This document shows, piece after piece, positions 57,614 to 64,000 of a stretch of 64,000 bases of DNA. The notes under the pieces were generated by a model, which made no database searches, had not been told where the DNA came from, and saw only the letters and a list, made by a program, of their open reading frames with translations. The stretch is from assembly GCA_021414245.1 (NCBI GenBank), contig JAIOOU010000003.1, positions 186,001-250,000 on the forward strand, written 5' to 3'. A program made the position numbers and the translations under genes. Position 1 is the first letter of the stretch; each line of letters opens with the position of its first letter. Source of the DNA: Chloroflexota bacterium. Lineage in GTDB: Bacteria; Chloroflexota; Anaerolineae; Anaerolineales; Villigracilaceae.

Positions 57614-58624
57614 TTATGGTGAGCTTGTATTCGGAAGAGGCAGAATGAACTGGTTGCCGCTTGGAATGAAAATGGTCTGCACGTTGGGCGCGAGTTTCAA
57701 AATATATTGATACTGCACCAGATCGGGCGTGAGGGATTGTGCCAGGAGTTGATTGGCCTCGGCTTCGGCCTTGGCTTGAATGATCCTTGCCTCCGCTGCG
57801 CCCTGTGCCGCGATGACAGCGGCATCCGCCTGGCCTTGTGCCACCTGACGGGCCTGCTCGGCTTCCTGTTTCTTTTGCTCCACAACCAGTTTGGCCTGCT
57901 GGGCCTGTTGTTCGGCGATCTGCTTCTGTTCGACCGCGGCGGCATATTCCTCGCTGAAATGAATATCGCGCAGCAGGAAGCTGACCAGCACAAGATCGTT
58001 GGATGCAAACGCCTCGGTTAATGTTGAGGTGATCAGCTGCTCCATTTCGGCGCGTTTTGTGCTGACAATCTCCTCGACGCTGTATTGCGAGGCTGCATCA
58101 CGGATGGTATTCCTGGCGGCTGGCCGCACCAATTCATCCTGAAAACGATTCTGCCAGTTAATGTGCAGTTCGATGATCTTGGTTGGGTCGATGGAATAGA
58201 TCACGGAGGCATCGATCAAAATTTCCTGCCCGTCCTTTGTGCGCGCGCGGATCGAATCGTCACCTGCAACCTGACCTTCGCCTGTCGAGGATGCCATGGT
58301 GTAGGTTTGACGCGAGATCGGATAGCGGGTCACCTGCTCTGCAAAGGGGATGATCCAGCGCAGTCCCGGCTGTAAGGCCTGTTCACGATAGCCCTTGGCT
58401 GCAAAGGCCGAAATCACAATGCCGCGCTCTTCGGGTTGGATAAAGACCAGTCCCGCGCCGATGCTGGTCAATAAAATTCCTGCAACCAGCAGGATGATCG
58501 CCAGGGAACTAAATCCTTTTGCGGGTTGATTGCGGCTGGCACGGACGATCATTGTGCCGACCACACCCAGAAATGCCATCCAGGCAATGGTGGCAATTCC
58601 TTGAATTACACCAGATATATTCAT
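57614..58624 (-). CDS. SPFH/prohibitin-family membrane protein
   Basis: 336 residues from the ATG at 58624 (GGAGGATACG directly upstream). One or two N-terminal helices (MNISGVIQGIATIAWMAFLGVVGTMIV and KGFSSLAIILLVAGILLTSIGAGLVF) precede the SPFH domain (about 70-200: YREQALQPGLRWIIPFAEQVTRYPISRQTYTM; QEILIDASVIYSIDPTKIIELH). A long heptad coiled coil (about 215-290, rich in QKQIAEQQAQQAKLVVEQKKQEAEQARQV) drives ring oligomers at the membrane. The tail ends in FIPSGNQFILPLPN. Prohibitin-like scaffolds regulate proteases and membrane microdomains. Confidence 0.93.
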   Translation of the reverse strand: MNISGVIQGIATIAWMAFLGVVGTMIVRASRNQPAKGFSSLAIILLVAGILLTSIGAGLVFIQPEERGIVISAFAAKGYREQALQPGLRWIIPFAEQVTRYPISRQTYTMASSTGEGQVAGDDSIRARTKDGQEILIDASVIYSIDPTKIIELHINWQNRFQDELVRPAARNTIRDAASQYSVEEIVSTKRAEMEQLITSTLTEAFASNDLVLVSFLLRDIHFSEEYAAAVEQKQIAEQQAQQAKLVVEQKKQEAEQARQVAQGQADAAVIAAQGAAEARIIQAKAEAEANQLLAQSLTPDLVQYQYILKLAPNVQTIFIPSGNQFILPLPNTSSP

Positions 58625-58700
58625 CGTATCCTCCGAAACATATTTTTCGTTGATTATATCTCTCTTGTCCGCGACCCCAATGCGTGTTAACATTTCTCCT

Positions 58701-59372
58701 ATGAAAAATGGTGAAGGCCGACTGTTCGAAACCCATCTGGATTTCCGCGCCCGCATCCTTTGCCCGCCCGAAATGATCCCCGCGCCCGGACAATATCTGC
58801 TCGCCCATGCCCGCGGTTCAGACTCACCCCTGGCTGTTCCTGTCTTTTTCAGCGACTCGGCGCCGGATGGATTTCTGTGCGCACCCCTGCCGGATTCCTC
58901 CTGGAGGCCCGGCACACAACTGAATCTGCGAGGACCTCTCGGTCGCGGGTTTTCGATCCCCGCTTTTGCACGCAAGGTGGCCCTGATCGTCTTCGACGAT
59001 TCGCCTGCCCGCTTGCGAGGGCTGATCTCCCTTGCCCTACAGCAGGATGCGGAAGTGGTTCTGGTGTGTAATTCAGTGCAGGAGGATTGGCCTGAAGCCG
59101 TGGAGGTCCAGCCATTACAGGCCATGTTCGAAGTGTATCGCTGGGCGGATTATGCTGCATTCGATGTGGCACGCGGAAACCTTCCTCACTTGAAGGAAAA
59201 TTTCGGGAAAGCGGACCAGGCCCGGGGTCCGCGGGAAGCGCAGGTTTTAATCCGCGCACCCATGCCATGCGGGACATTCGCGGAATGCGGAGTCTGTGCA
59301 TTGGCGGTCCATCATAACTGGAAAATGATCTGTAAAGACGGCCCTGTTTTTGAAATGAATGAGCTCTACTAA
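58701..59372 (+). CDS. PyrK-like electron-transfer protein with C-terminal [2Fe-2S] site
   Basis: 223 residues from the ATG at 58701; a start at 58680 is also possible and neither has a clear ribosome-binding site. The N-terminal FAD domain (LFETHLDFRARILCPPEMIPAPGQYLLAH; LRGPLGRGFSIP) fits dihydroorotate dehydrogenase electron-transfer subunits. The C-terminal cluster is PCGTFAECGVCALAVHHNWKMICKDGPVF, the Cys-x5-Cys-x2-Cys-x11-Cys [2Fe-2S] signature of PyrK. The central NAD-binding part is short and atypical (about 100 residues). No pyrD is nearby. It is divergent from the SPFH gene and converges on the FGYPI-repeat gene. Confidence 0.85.
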   Translation: MKNGEGRLFETHLDFRARILCPPEMIPAPGQYLLAHARGSDSPLAVPVFFSDSAPDGFLCAPLPDSSWRPGTQLNLRGPLGRGFSIPAFARKVALIVFDDSPARLRGLISLALQQDAEVVLVCNSVQEDWPEAVEVQPLQAMFEVYRWADYAAFDVARGNLPHLKENFGKADQARGPREAQVLIRAPMPCGTFAECGVCALAVHHNWKMICKDGPVFEMNELY

Positions 59373-59403
59373 AAAGCCCTCCGAATTTCGGAGGGCTTTT
59401 TAG
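59369..59403. terminator. Bidirectional terminator holding both stop codons
   Basis: A 16-bp inverted repeat (59369-59384 with 59388-59403) with A5/T5 flanks. The PyrK-like stop (59370-59372) and the FGYPI-gene stop (59400-59402, minus strand) both sit in its arms. Confidence 0.93.
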
Positions 59404-60344
59404 TACCAGATCCTGAACGAACTGGATGTGCTGTTTTTCAATCCATGATAACTACACAAGACATCCGCATAGACCTGGCTGCCCTGAGGCTGGGTGGCGA
59501 AGGAAAGGGGCAACACCCCGATGCCGCTGGCGTTTGTGGCGAGGGAGGTTGTTTCGTTGCGGCCGTCCGGCCAGTGGACGGTGGAGGTGCAGCTTGCATT
59601 GGTCACTGGCAGCAGGTTCTGATCCTGGACGATGACAAAAACAAGCTGCCTGTCAGTCGCCAGCGTGGTCGCCTTCCACATGAAGGCGCGTACGTTTATT
59701 TTGATGACGGAAGAGGTGGTGTTATCCAGTGGCCTGACGGGGGGAATCAATCCCGGATCCTCGCCGAGTTGATCGAAGTAAACCCGGCCCAGATCGGCAT
59801 TGACTACGCGTTGGCCCTCCAGTCTCCACGGCTGCCATTCGAGGCGCGCTTTTTCAAAATATTGGACGAGTTTGTTCTCGTGATATTCAAAACCGGAGAT
59901 GGGATACCCGAATTGTGCCACCCCGCCATATTGATCAAAGTATTCGAGGAACTCAAAGCAAATTGTGTGGCCGGTTTCAGGATAGGCACGGCAAGCCAAT
60001 GAATTATTTTTAGAGGACTCCCCGGTGGAAACATACGTTTCCGTGCCAAGAGCAGTCAACTGCACGCGGGTCCCTTCAGGAAGTTCTGCATGGAACTCAA
60101 ACCGGGCGCGTTGAAAGTATTGCACGGTCAGGCCATCTTTGCTGACAAACTCTTCCGTGATGGGATATCCGTATAGGATTAATGCGTCTGGATTGCTGTC
60201 ATAGAACACCAGGAAATCCCCTTTGACATTGTGCCCGGTCTCGCTGAAATACCGGTTGCCCTGTGTTTGCGCGTTGACAGTTGCCCAATTTGCACTGAGC
60301 AGTGCGATCGATAAAAACAATGACAGGGTTCTGCGCGACATCAT
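59400..60344 (-). CDS. Secreted protein with two FGYPI-type repeat domains
   Basis: 314 residues. The signal peptide is RTLSLFLSIALLSANWATVNAQ. Two repeats of about 65-75 residues follow: the first has YFSETGHNVKGDFLVFYD, LYGYPITEEF and VQYFQRARFEFHAELPEG. The second has YPETGHTICFEFLEYFDQYGG, FGYPISGFEYHENK and VQYFEKARLEWQP. The motif pair recurs as a surface module in Chloroflexota exported proteins, and no function is settled. The C-terminal third is an Ig-like domain (SVIKINVRAFMWKATTLATDRQLVFVIVQDQN). TATAAT lies 12 bases before the ATG. Confidence 0.85.
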   Translation of the reverse strand: MMSRRTLSLFLSIALLSANWATVNAQTQGNRYFSETGHNVKGDFLVFYDSNPDALILYGYPITEEFVSKDGLTVQYFQRARFEFHAELPEGTRVQLTALGTETYVSTGESSKNNSLACRAYPETGHTICFEFLEYFDQYGGVAQFGYPISGFEYHENKLVQYFEKARLEWQPWRLEGQRVVNADLGRVYFDQLGEDPGLIPPVRPLDNTTSSVIKINVRAFMWKATTLATDRQLVFVIVQDQNLLPVTNASCTSTVHWPDGRNETTSLATNASGIGVLPLSFATQPQGSQVYADVLCSYHGLKNSTSSSFRIWY

Positions 60345-60356
60345 TCTATGATTCTG

Positions 60357-60362
60357 ATTATA
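60357..60362 (-). promoter_or_regulatory. -10 box close to the FGYPI-protein start
   Basis: TATAAT on the minus strand, 12 bases before the ATG at 60344 and just behind the wecB stop at 60385, so the gene has its own promoter. Confidence 0.45.
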
Positions 60363-60384
60363 CCCACAATTAATGGATGCGGCC

Positions 60385-61497
60385 TTACAATTCCTTCCTG
60401 AGAATGGCGACAATCTTTTCAGCTGCATGGCCGTCTCCATAAGGATTGGACGCATTCGACATTTTTCCATATGCGCTCGCGTCATCCAGGAGCAGGTTTG
60501 TTTCCTCGACGATGCGGCGGGTCTCCGTCCCGACCAGTTTCAAGGTCCCGGCCTGCACTCCTTCCGGGCGTTCGGTCACCTCCCGCAATACGAGGGTGGG
60601 TATTCCAAATGCGGGGGCTTCTTCCTGAATCCCGCCCGAGTCAGTAAGGATCAGTGCGGCGTGTTTCATCAAGTGGACAAGTGGCAGATAATCCAGAGGT
60701 GGGAGCAGCGTGATGTGTTCAAAGTTCTTCAATATCCTGTTTACCGGTTCCTGAACATTCGGATTTAAATGCACCGGATAAACAAGCTCGACATCCCCGC
60801 GTTTTGCGATTTCACGCAGGGCCTGACATATATTTTCCATGGCGGAACCAAAATTTTCACGCCGGTGGGCGGTAACCAGAATTAATCTGCGGGCATCCTT
60901 CTTAATTCCGATCAGGTTGGTCAGTTCCTGTATTTCAACAGGTTCCGGTTGTCTCGATACATAGTGCAGGGCATCGATGACTGTGTTCCCGGTCACCTTG
61001 ATCATGCTTTCGTTCACGCCTTCCCCCAGCAGATTTTGCCTGGACCAATCCGTTGGCGCGAAATGCAGATCTGCAGTCACGCCGGCGATCCGCCGGTTGA
61101 TCTCTTCGGGAAAAGGTTGCCATTTGTCGTGTGTACGCAATCCCGCTTCGACATGGCCGAACTTAATGCGGTGGTAATACGCAAGCAGGGAGGTGATCGC
61201 CACGGTGGTCGTGTCGCCCTGGGCCAGAACCCAATCCGGCTTAAAGTCTGCGAACACCGGGTCGAGATGGGTGAAGATCGAGGCACTTAATTGTGCGAGC
61301 GACTGGTCAACCCGCATTAAATCCAGGTCATAATCCGGTTTGATTTCAAATAAACCTAATACCTGGTCCAGCATTTGGCGGTGCTGGGCAGTGACGCAGA
61401 CCCGTGAATCAATCCCTGCAGTTTGCGCGAGCAAACGCACCAGCGGGGCCATTTTGACTGCTTCAGGACGGGTTCCGAACACGGAGAGAATTTTCAT
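60385..61497 (-). CDS. wecB: UDP-N-acetylglucosamine 2-epimerase
   Basis: 370 residues from the ATG at 61497. KILSVFGTRPEAVKMAPLVRLL at the start, then GDTTTVAITSLLAYYHRIKFGHVEAGLRT, EEINRRIAGVTADLHFAPT and LILTDSGGIQEEAPAFGIPTLVLREVTERPEGVQAGTLKLVG are the WecB/MnaA signature blocks. It makes UDP-ManNAc, which the next gene oxidises to UDP-ManNAcA for cell-surface polysaccharide. The dehydrogenase gene lies upstream on the same strand, about 250 bases away, with an orphan lipoprotein-like reading frame between. Confidence 0.95.
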   Translation of the reverse strand: MKILSVFGTRPEAVKMAPLVRLLAQTAGIDSRVCVTAQHRQMLDQVLGLFEIKPDYDLDLMRVDQSLAQLSASIFTHLDPVFADFKPDWVLAQGDTTTVAITSLLAYYHRIKFGHVEAGLRTHDKWQPFPEEINRRIAGVTADLHFAPTDWSRQNLLGEGVNESMIKVTGNTVIDALHYVSRQPEPVEIQELTNLIGIKKDARRLILVTAHRRENFGSAMENICQALREIAKRGDVELVYPVHLNPNVQEPVNRILKNFEHITLLPPLDYLPLVHLMKHAALILTDSGGIQEEAPAFGIPTLVLREVTERPEGVQAGTLKLVGTETRRIVEETNLLLDDASAYGKMSNASNPYGDGHAAEKIVAILRKEL

Positions 61498-61590
61498 GGG
61501 TAATGTTGCAAACAAAAGTGTGAACTCGTTTTATGGAAATAGCGGCTATGATCAGCGTAGCAGGGTTTCATCCGGAGATGATATATATAT

Positions 61591-61899
61591 ATGAAGAAAA
61601 ACATAAGTTTTCCAATTCTGTTGATAATTCTGACCGCTTTGGTTTTGACAGCCTGCGGGCCAAGGCTGTCCTGCAGTTTGCAGGCGGTTCTCAATATTGT
61701 CAGGAACAGGTCGAAAAATAAATTGACCGGGGAAGATGGTGAATTATTTTCCCACTCCCAGACGGAAAAATTTAAATCCGGCTTTTTGCCATTGCAGCGC
61801 ATTCCACCCGCCGGCCGTATCAATCACGATGCGGGCTGTGGATCGTTGAGTGAGTTTTTCCGGGTCGAGGTTTTTGAATTCAGTATGATTGACCAATAA
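61591..61899 (+). CDS. Orphan lipoprotein signal sequence with degenerate tail (possible gene remnant)
   Basis: 102 codons. The start KKNISFPILLIILTALVLTAC (Cys22) is a convincing lipoprotein signal. From residue 23 the sequence is unlike a folded protein, and from 61744 on it runs antisense to the wecC gene. It lies in the wecB-wecC gap with no good ribosome-binding site. A truncated lipoprotein gene is the most likely reading; a short secreted peptide is possible. Confidence 0.35.
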   Translation: MKKNISFPILLIILTALVLTACGPRLSCSLQAVLNIVRNRSKNKLTGEDGELFSHSQTEKFKSGFLPLQRIPPAGRINHDAGCGSLSEFFRVEVFEFSMIDQ

Positions 61900-63048
61900 C
61901 ACAAGTGCATCCGCATCTTTAATTGATTCTTCAAAAGTGGGGGACAAGATGATGCCTGGCAGACTTGCATCCGGCTTGAAGGGTTCCCATGCTTTTACGA
62001 AGGCGCCTTCCTTCTGAAGGAGGTGTACAACTTCGTTGGCCGGGCTTTCGCGTAGATCGTCGACATCCGGCTTGTAGGCCAGCCCAAGGGCTGCGATCTT
62101 TTTTCCAGTCAGCGGGCCCAGGGCACGTTTGACCAGGTCCACGACAAAATGCGGCTGGGCATCGTTTACCTGTCGGGAATGGTAGATCAATGGGGTTAAC
62201 TCGGGTGCAACTTCCACGAAGAACCATGGATCCACGCTGATGCAATGCCCGCCGACGCCCGGTCCCGGATTGAGGATTTTTACCCGTGGATGGAGGTTTG
62301 CCACCGAGATGGCCTCCCAGACATCCACGCCAAATTTGTCCGCAAGACGGGAGAACTCATTGGCGATTGCAATATTCACGTCGCGATAGGTGTTTTCCAT
62401 CAACTTGACCATCTCGGCTGTGGTGGCATCGGTCTGGATGATCTGTCCCTTCACAAAGGTGGCGTACAAATCATGACCAGCCTGGGCGGATTCAGGCGTT
62501 ATGCCGCCGATCACGCGCGCATTCTCGATCAATTCACGCATAATTTGTCCGGGCAGCACCCTTTCAGGGGAATAAGCCAAATGGAAATCGCGCCCGGCTT
62601 CCAATCCGGAACGAGCGAGTATGGGAGCGATCAGGTCCACTGTGGTGCGGGGAGGGGAGGTCGATTCGAGCACGACAAGGTTTCCCTTCTTTAAGAAGGG
62701 TACGATCGATTCTGCGGCAGAGATGACTGCGCGCATATCCGCCAGTTTGTAGGTGATGCCGTTGTATTCGCCAACCTTGTTTTCCTGAAAAGGGGTGGGA
62801 ACGGCAATAATAAAGGCGTCCGCCTCCTCTGGCTTGGAGGCAGCGTGAAAATTACCGGATTGAATGGCTTTTTTGACCTCGTCCAGCAGGCCGGGTTCAT
62901 GAATGTGGATTTCACCCTTGTTCAAGGTATCGATAATATGCCGGCTGATGTCTACGCCGAGCACATTGACCCCGTGCGATGCAAAAGTGGATGCCGTCGG
63001 GAGGCCGATGTAACCAAGGCCGATCACACAAATTTTTTGAAATTTCAC
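61744..63048 (-). CDS. wecC: UDP-N-acetyl-D-mannosamine dehydrogenase (nucleotide-sugar dehydrogenase)
   Basis: 434 residues from a GTG at 63048 (TGGAG five bases upstream), giving VKFQKICVIGLGYIGLPTASTFASHGVNVLGVD with an intact GxGxxG NAD site. Longer starts would need a non-family extension. Other marks: VVLESTSPPRTTVD, YSPERVLPGQIMRELIENARVIGG, EMVKLMENTYRDVNIAIANEFSRLADKFG, and the catalytic Cys in NPGPGVGGHCISVDPWF. It oxidises UDP-ManNAc twice to UDP-ManNAcA. Together with wecB it makes a precursor for surface glycans. Upstream a TATAAT at 63080-63085 may start it. Confidence 0.94.
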   Translation of the reverse strand: MKFQKICVIGLGYIGLPTASTFASHGVNVLGVDISRHIIDTLNKGEIHIHEPGLLDEVKKAIQSGNFHAASKPEEADAFIIAVPTPFQENKVGEYNGITYKLADMRAVISAAESIVPFLKKGNLVVLESTSPPRTTVDLIAPILARSGLEAGRDFHLAYSPERVLPGQIMRELIENARVIGGITPESAQAGHDLYATFVKGQIIQTDATTAEMVKLMENTYRDVNIAIANEFSRLADKFGVDVWEAISVANLHPRVKILNPGPGVGGHCISVDPWFFVEVAPELTPLIYHSRQVNDAQPHFVVDLVKRALGPLTGKKIAALGLAYKPDVDDLRESPANEVVHLLQKEGAFVKAWEPFKPDASLPGIILSPTFEESIKDADALVLLVNHTEFKNLDPEKLTQRSTARIVIDTAGGWNALQWQKAGFKFFRLGVGK

Positions 63049-63079
63049 AGAAACTCCATTGGATGAATTTAACGTTCCT

Positions 63080-63085
63080 ATTATA
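63080..63085 (-). promoter_or_regulatory. -10 box for wecC
   Basis: TATAAT on the minus strand, about 31 bases before the GTG at 63048; a good -35 is not evident. Confidence 0.4.
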
Positions 63086-63142
63086 CAACCTGCCTGAATG
63101 ATTATTTGCACAACTTTAACCATCTCATCTGCGTATATCTTG

Positions 63143-63170
63143 TTGAATCGTGCTTTTCTTGTTGTATAAT
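63143..63170 (+). promoter_or_regulatory. Sigma-70 promoter for the nfeD-slipin operon
   Basis: TTGAAT (63143-63148), 16 bases, TATAAT (63165-63170). The ATG at 63185 follows a GGAGG, so the leader is very short (about eight bases). Confidence 0.75.
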
Positions 63171-63184
63171 CGAATGGAGGCAAA

Positions 63185-63778
63185 ATGGATTTCCTTTTGG
63201 AACCAAATATTGCGTATTTGATCCTGTTGGCTGGCATCTTCCTGACTCTCATGGCGATCGTTACCCCGGGGACGGGAATGTTGGAAGTGGGGGCATTTTT
63301 CTGCCTTGTGCTTGCAGGCTACGCGGTCTACAGCCTGTCCTTTAACTGGTGGGCGCTGATCATCCTGCTGCTGAGTGTGATCCCGTTTGTTTATGCCATT
63401 CAAAAACCGAAGCGCGAAAAATATCTTGCGTTATCCATCATTCTTCTTGTGATCGGATCGGTCTTCCTGTTCGCCGTAGACGGGTGGAAACCTGCGGTCA
63501 ACCCGGTAATCGCCCTCGTAGCATCGGGTTTGCTGGCTGTCTTTTTATGGGTGGTGGTCCGAAAAACGGTGCAGGCAGCCGGGATGCGTCCGACCCATAA
63601 TCTGGAGGGCTTGATCGGCGGAGCAGGCGAGGCCCGGACAGATGTCGGTGAAGAAGGAAGCGTTCAGGTGGGCGGGGAGCTATGGTCGGCGCGCAGCGAC
63701 GCACCCATTCCAGCTGGCAGCAAGATACGAGTTGTTCGTCGCGAGGGTTTTATCCTCGTTGTTGAAAAAGATGTTTAA
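63185..63778 (+). CDS. NfeD-family membrane protein
   Basis: 197 residues. Four hydrophobic helices (about 5-120: AYLILLAGIFLTLMAIVTPGTGMLEVGAFFCLVLAGYAVYSL and further) precede a soluble OB-fold (about 135-195): LEGLIGGAGEARTDVGEEGSVQVGGELWSARSDAPIPAGSKIRVVRREGFILVVEK, the NfeD C-terminal signature. This is the short NfeD1b type that lacks the protease. It works with slipin/stomatin partners in membrane-microdomain upkeep. The slipin gene starts 37 bases after its stop. Confidence 0.94.
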   Translation: MDFLLEPNIAYLILLAGIFLTLMAIVTPGTGMLEVGAFFCLVLAGYAVYSLSFNWWALIILLLSVIPFVYAIQKPKREKYLALSIILLVIGSVFLFAVDGWKPAVNPVIALVASGLLAVFLWVVVRKTVQAAGMRPTHNLEGLIGGAGEARTDVGEEGSVQVGGELWSARSDAPIPAGSKIRVVRREGFILVVEKDV

Positions 63779-63815
63779 GTAGTCACCACTATTAATTTGA
63801 AGGAGAGTTCACACT

Positions 63816-64000
63816 ATGAATGCTGCAACTGGTGGTACCCTGTTCTGCCTGGTTGGCGCCGTCCTGATCGTTGGTCTGATCATTGTTTGGAGCGCCATCA
63901 AGATCGTCCCTGAATATCAACGCCTGGTCGTCTTTCGGCTGGGACGTGTTTTACAACAACCGAAGGGGCCTGGCATCGTTCTGATCTTCCCGGGTATTGA
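63816..64000 (+). CDS. Slipin/SPFH (band 7) protein, partial at window end
   Basis: The visible 61 codons begin after AAGGAGAG and a short gap. They start with one membrane helix (LFCLVGAVLIVGLIIVWSAIKIV) and then the first SPFH strand (VPEYQRLVVFRLGRVLQQPKGPGIVLIFPGI), the characteristic start of slipin. It continues past base 64000. With the NfeD gene it forms the common NfeD-slipin pair. Confidence 0.93.
   Translation, partial: MNAATGGTLFCLVGAVLIVGLIIVWSAIKIVPEYQRLVVFRLGRVLQQPKGPGIVLIFPGI

Noticed and set aside
58625-59125. Long N-terminal extension of the SPFH protein
   Set aside because: The extension is antisense to the PyrK-like gene, Arg/Ser/Pro-rich, and the ATG at 58624 has a perfect GGAGG site.
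63049-63252. 68-codon N-terminal extension of wecC
   Set aside because: The NAD-binding strand starts at once after the GTG at 63048, which has its own ribosome-binding site; the extension overlaps the divergent promoters.

Overview
The window looks like a piece of chromosome from a Chloroflexota bacterium of the Anaerolineae type. The argument rests on gene content, because no rRNA gene is present. Typical items are giant beta-propeller sensor kinases, secreted NBR1/Ig-like and FGYPI-repeat proteins with Thr/Ala/Pro-rich linkers, PD40 lipoproteins, a CpaF-type ATPase, and a methylmalonyl-CoA decarboxylase sodium pump. Most of the DNA is moderately GC-rich. One block (about 29.8-30.7 kb) is clearly AT-rich and is flanked by imperfect inverted repeats. 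I see no tRNA, rRNA, CRISPR array, prophage or intact insertion sequence.

Layout. 0-6 kb: a CpaF ATPase, then a tightly coupled run (double-XRE regulator, TPR protein, GNAT, V4R-domain protein, TTG-started monoglyceride-lipase-like hydrolase) and a membrane-anchored DsbA-like oxidoreductase. 6-10.6 kb: a two-component pair, propeller/GAF histidine kinase and NarL-type regulator. 11-18.9 kb: an oligopeptide ABC importer operon with a DinB-fold gene between its two ATPase genes. 18.9-27.7 kb (minus strand): heme A synthase, a large TPR protein, DNA polymerase I with all proofreading motifs, and an unusual receiver-like/roadblock/Y1-transposase-fold fusion with an unknown partner gene. 27.7-30.7 kb: a fold-type-II PLP enzyme, a small membrane protein and the AT-rich TPR gene. 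30.8-34.3 kb: an mmdA-D-C-B-like sodium-pumping decarboxylase operon behind a promoter with a palindromic operator candidate. 34.4-42.4 kb: Xaa-Pro peptidase and MFS transporter, divergent from a TetR-controlled drug-export operon with one permease, one HlyD adaptor, two ATPases and an SRPBCC gene. 42.5-45 kb: PspC, a B-box-like membrane protein, a GyrI-like protein and DNA polymerase IV. 45.2-49.7 kb: a secreted multidomain protein and a PD40 lipoprotein. 49.7-56.3 kb: a minus-strand series of enzymes (RlmI-like methyltransferase, esterase, D-aminopeptidase, methyltransferase), a LysM protein and a CNNM/CorC protein. 56.3-60.3 kb: selD, an SPFH protein, a PyrK-like flavo/Fe-S protein and an FGYPI-repeat protein. 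60.4-64 kb: wecB and wecC (UDP-ManNAcA synthesis) and an NfeD-slipin pair cut by the window end.

Main discoveries. (1) selD is a selenoprotein gene. Codon 21 is an in-frame TGA exactly at the catalytic Cys/Sec position, three residues before the conserved Lys, and is followed at once by a bSECIS-like stem-bulge-stem. A routine caller would lose the first 49 codons. (2) The protein at 25393-27063 joins a receiver-like domain, a roadblock domain and an IS200/IS605 Y1-transposase fold. The HUH histidines are replaced while the Tyr spacing is kept, so this looks like a domesticated transposase wired to a signalling protein. (3) Several genes have a -10 box only 6-12 nt from the ATG and no Shine-Dalgarno, suggesting leaderless transcripts. 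(4) Converging or adjacent genes repeatedly share compact bidirectional terminators whose arms contain the stop codons.
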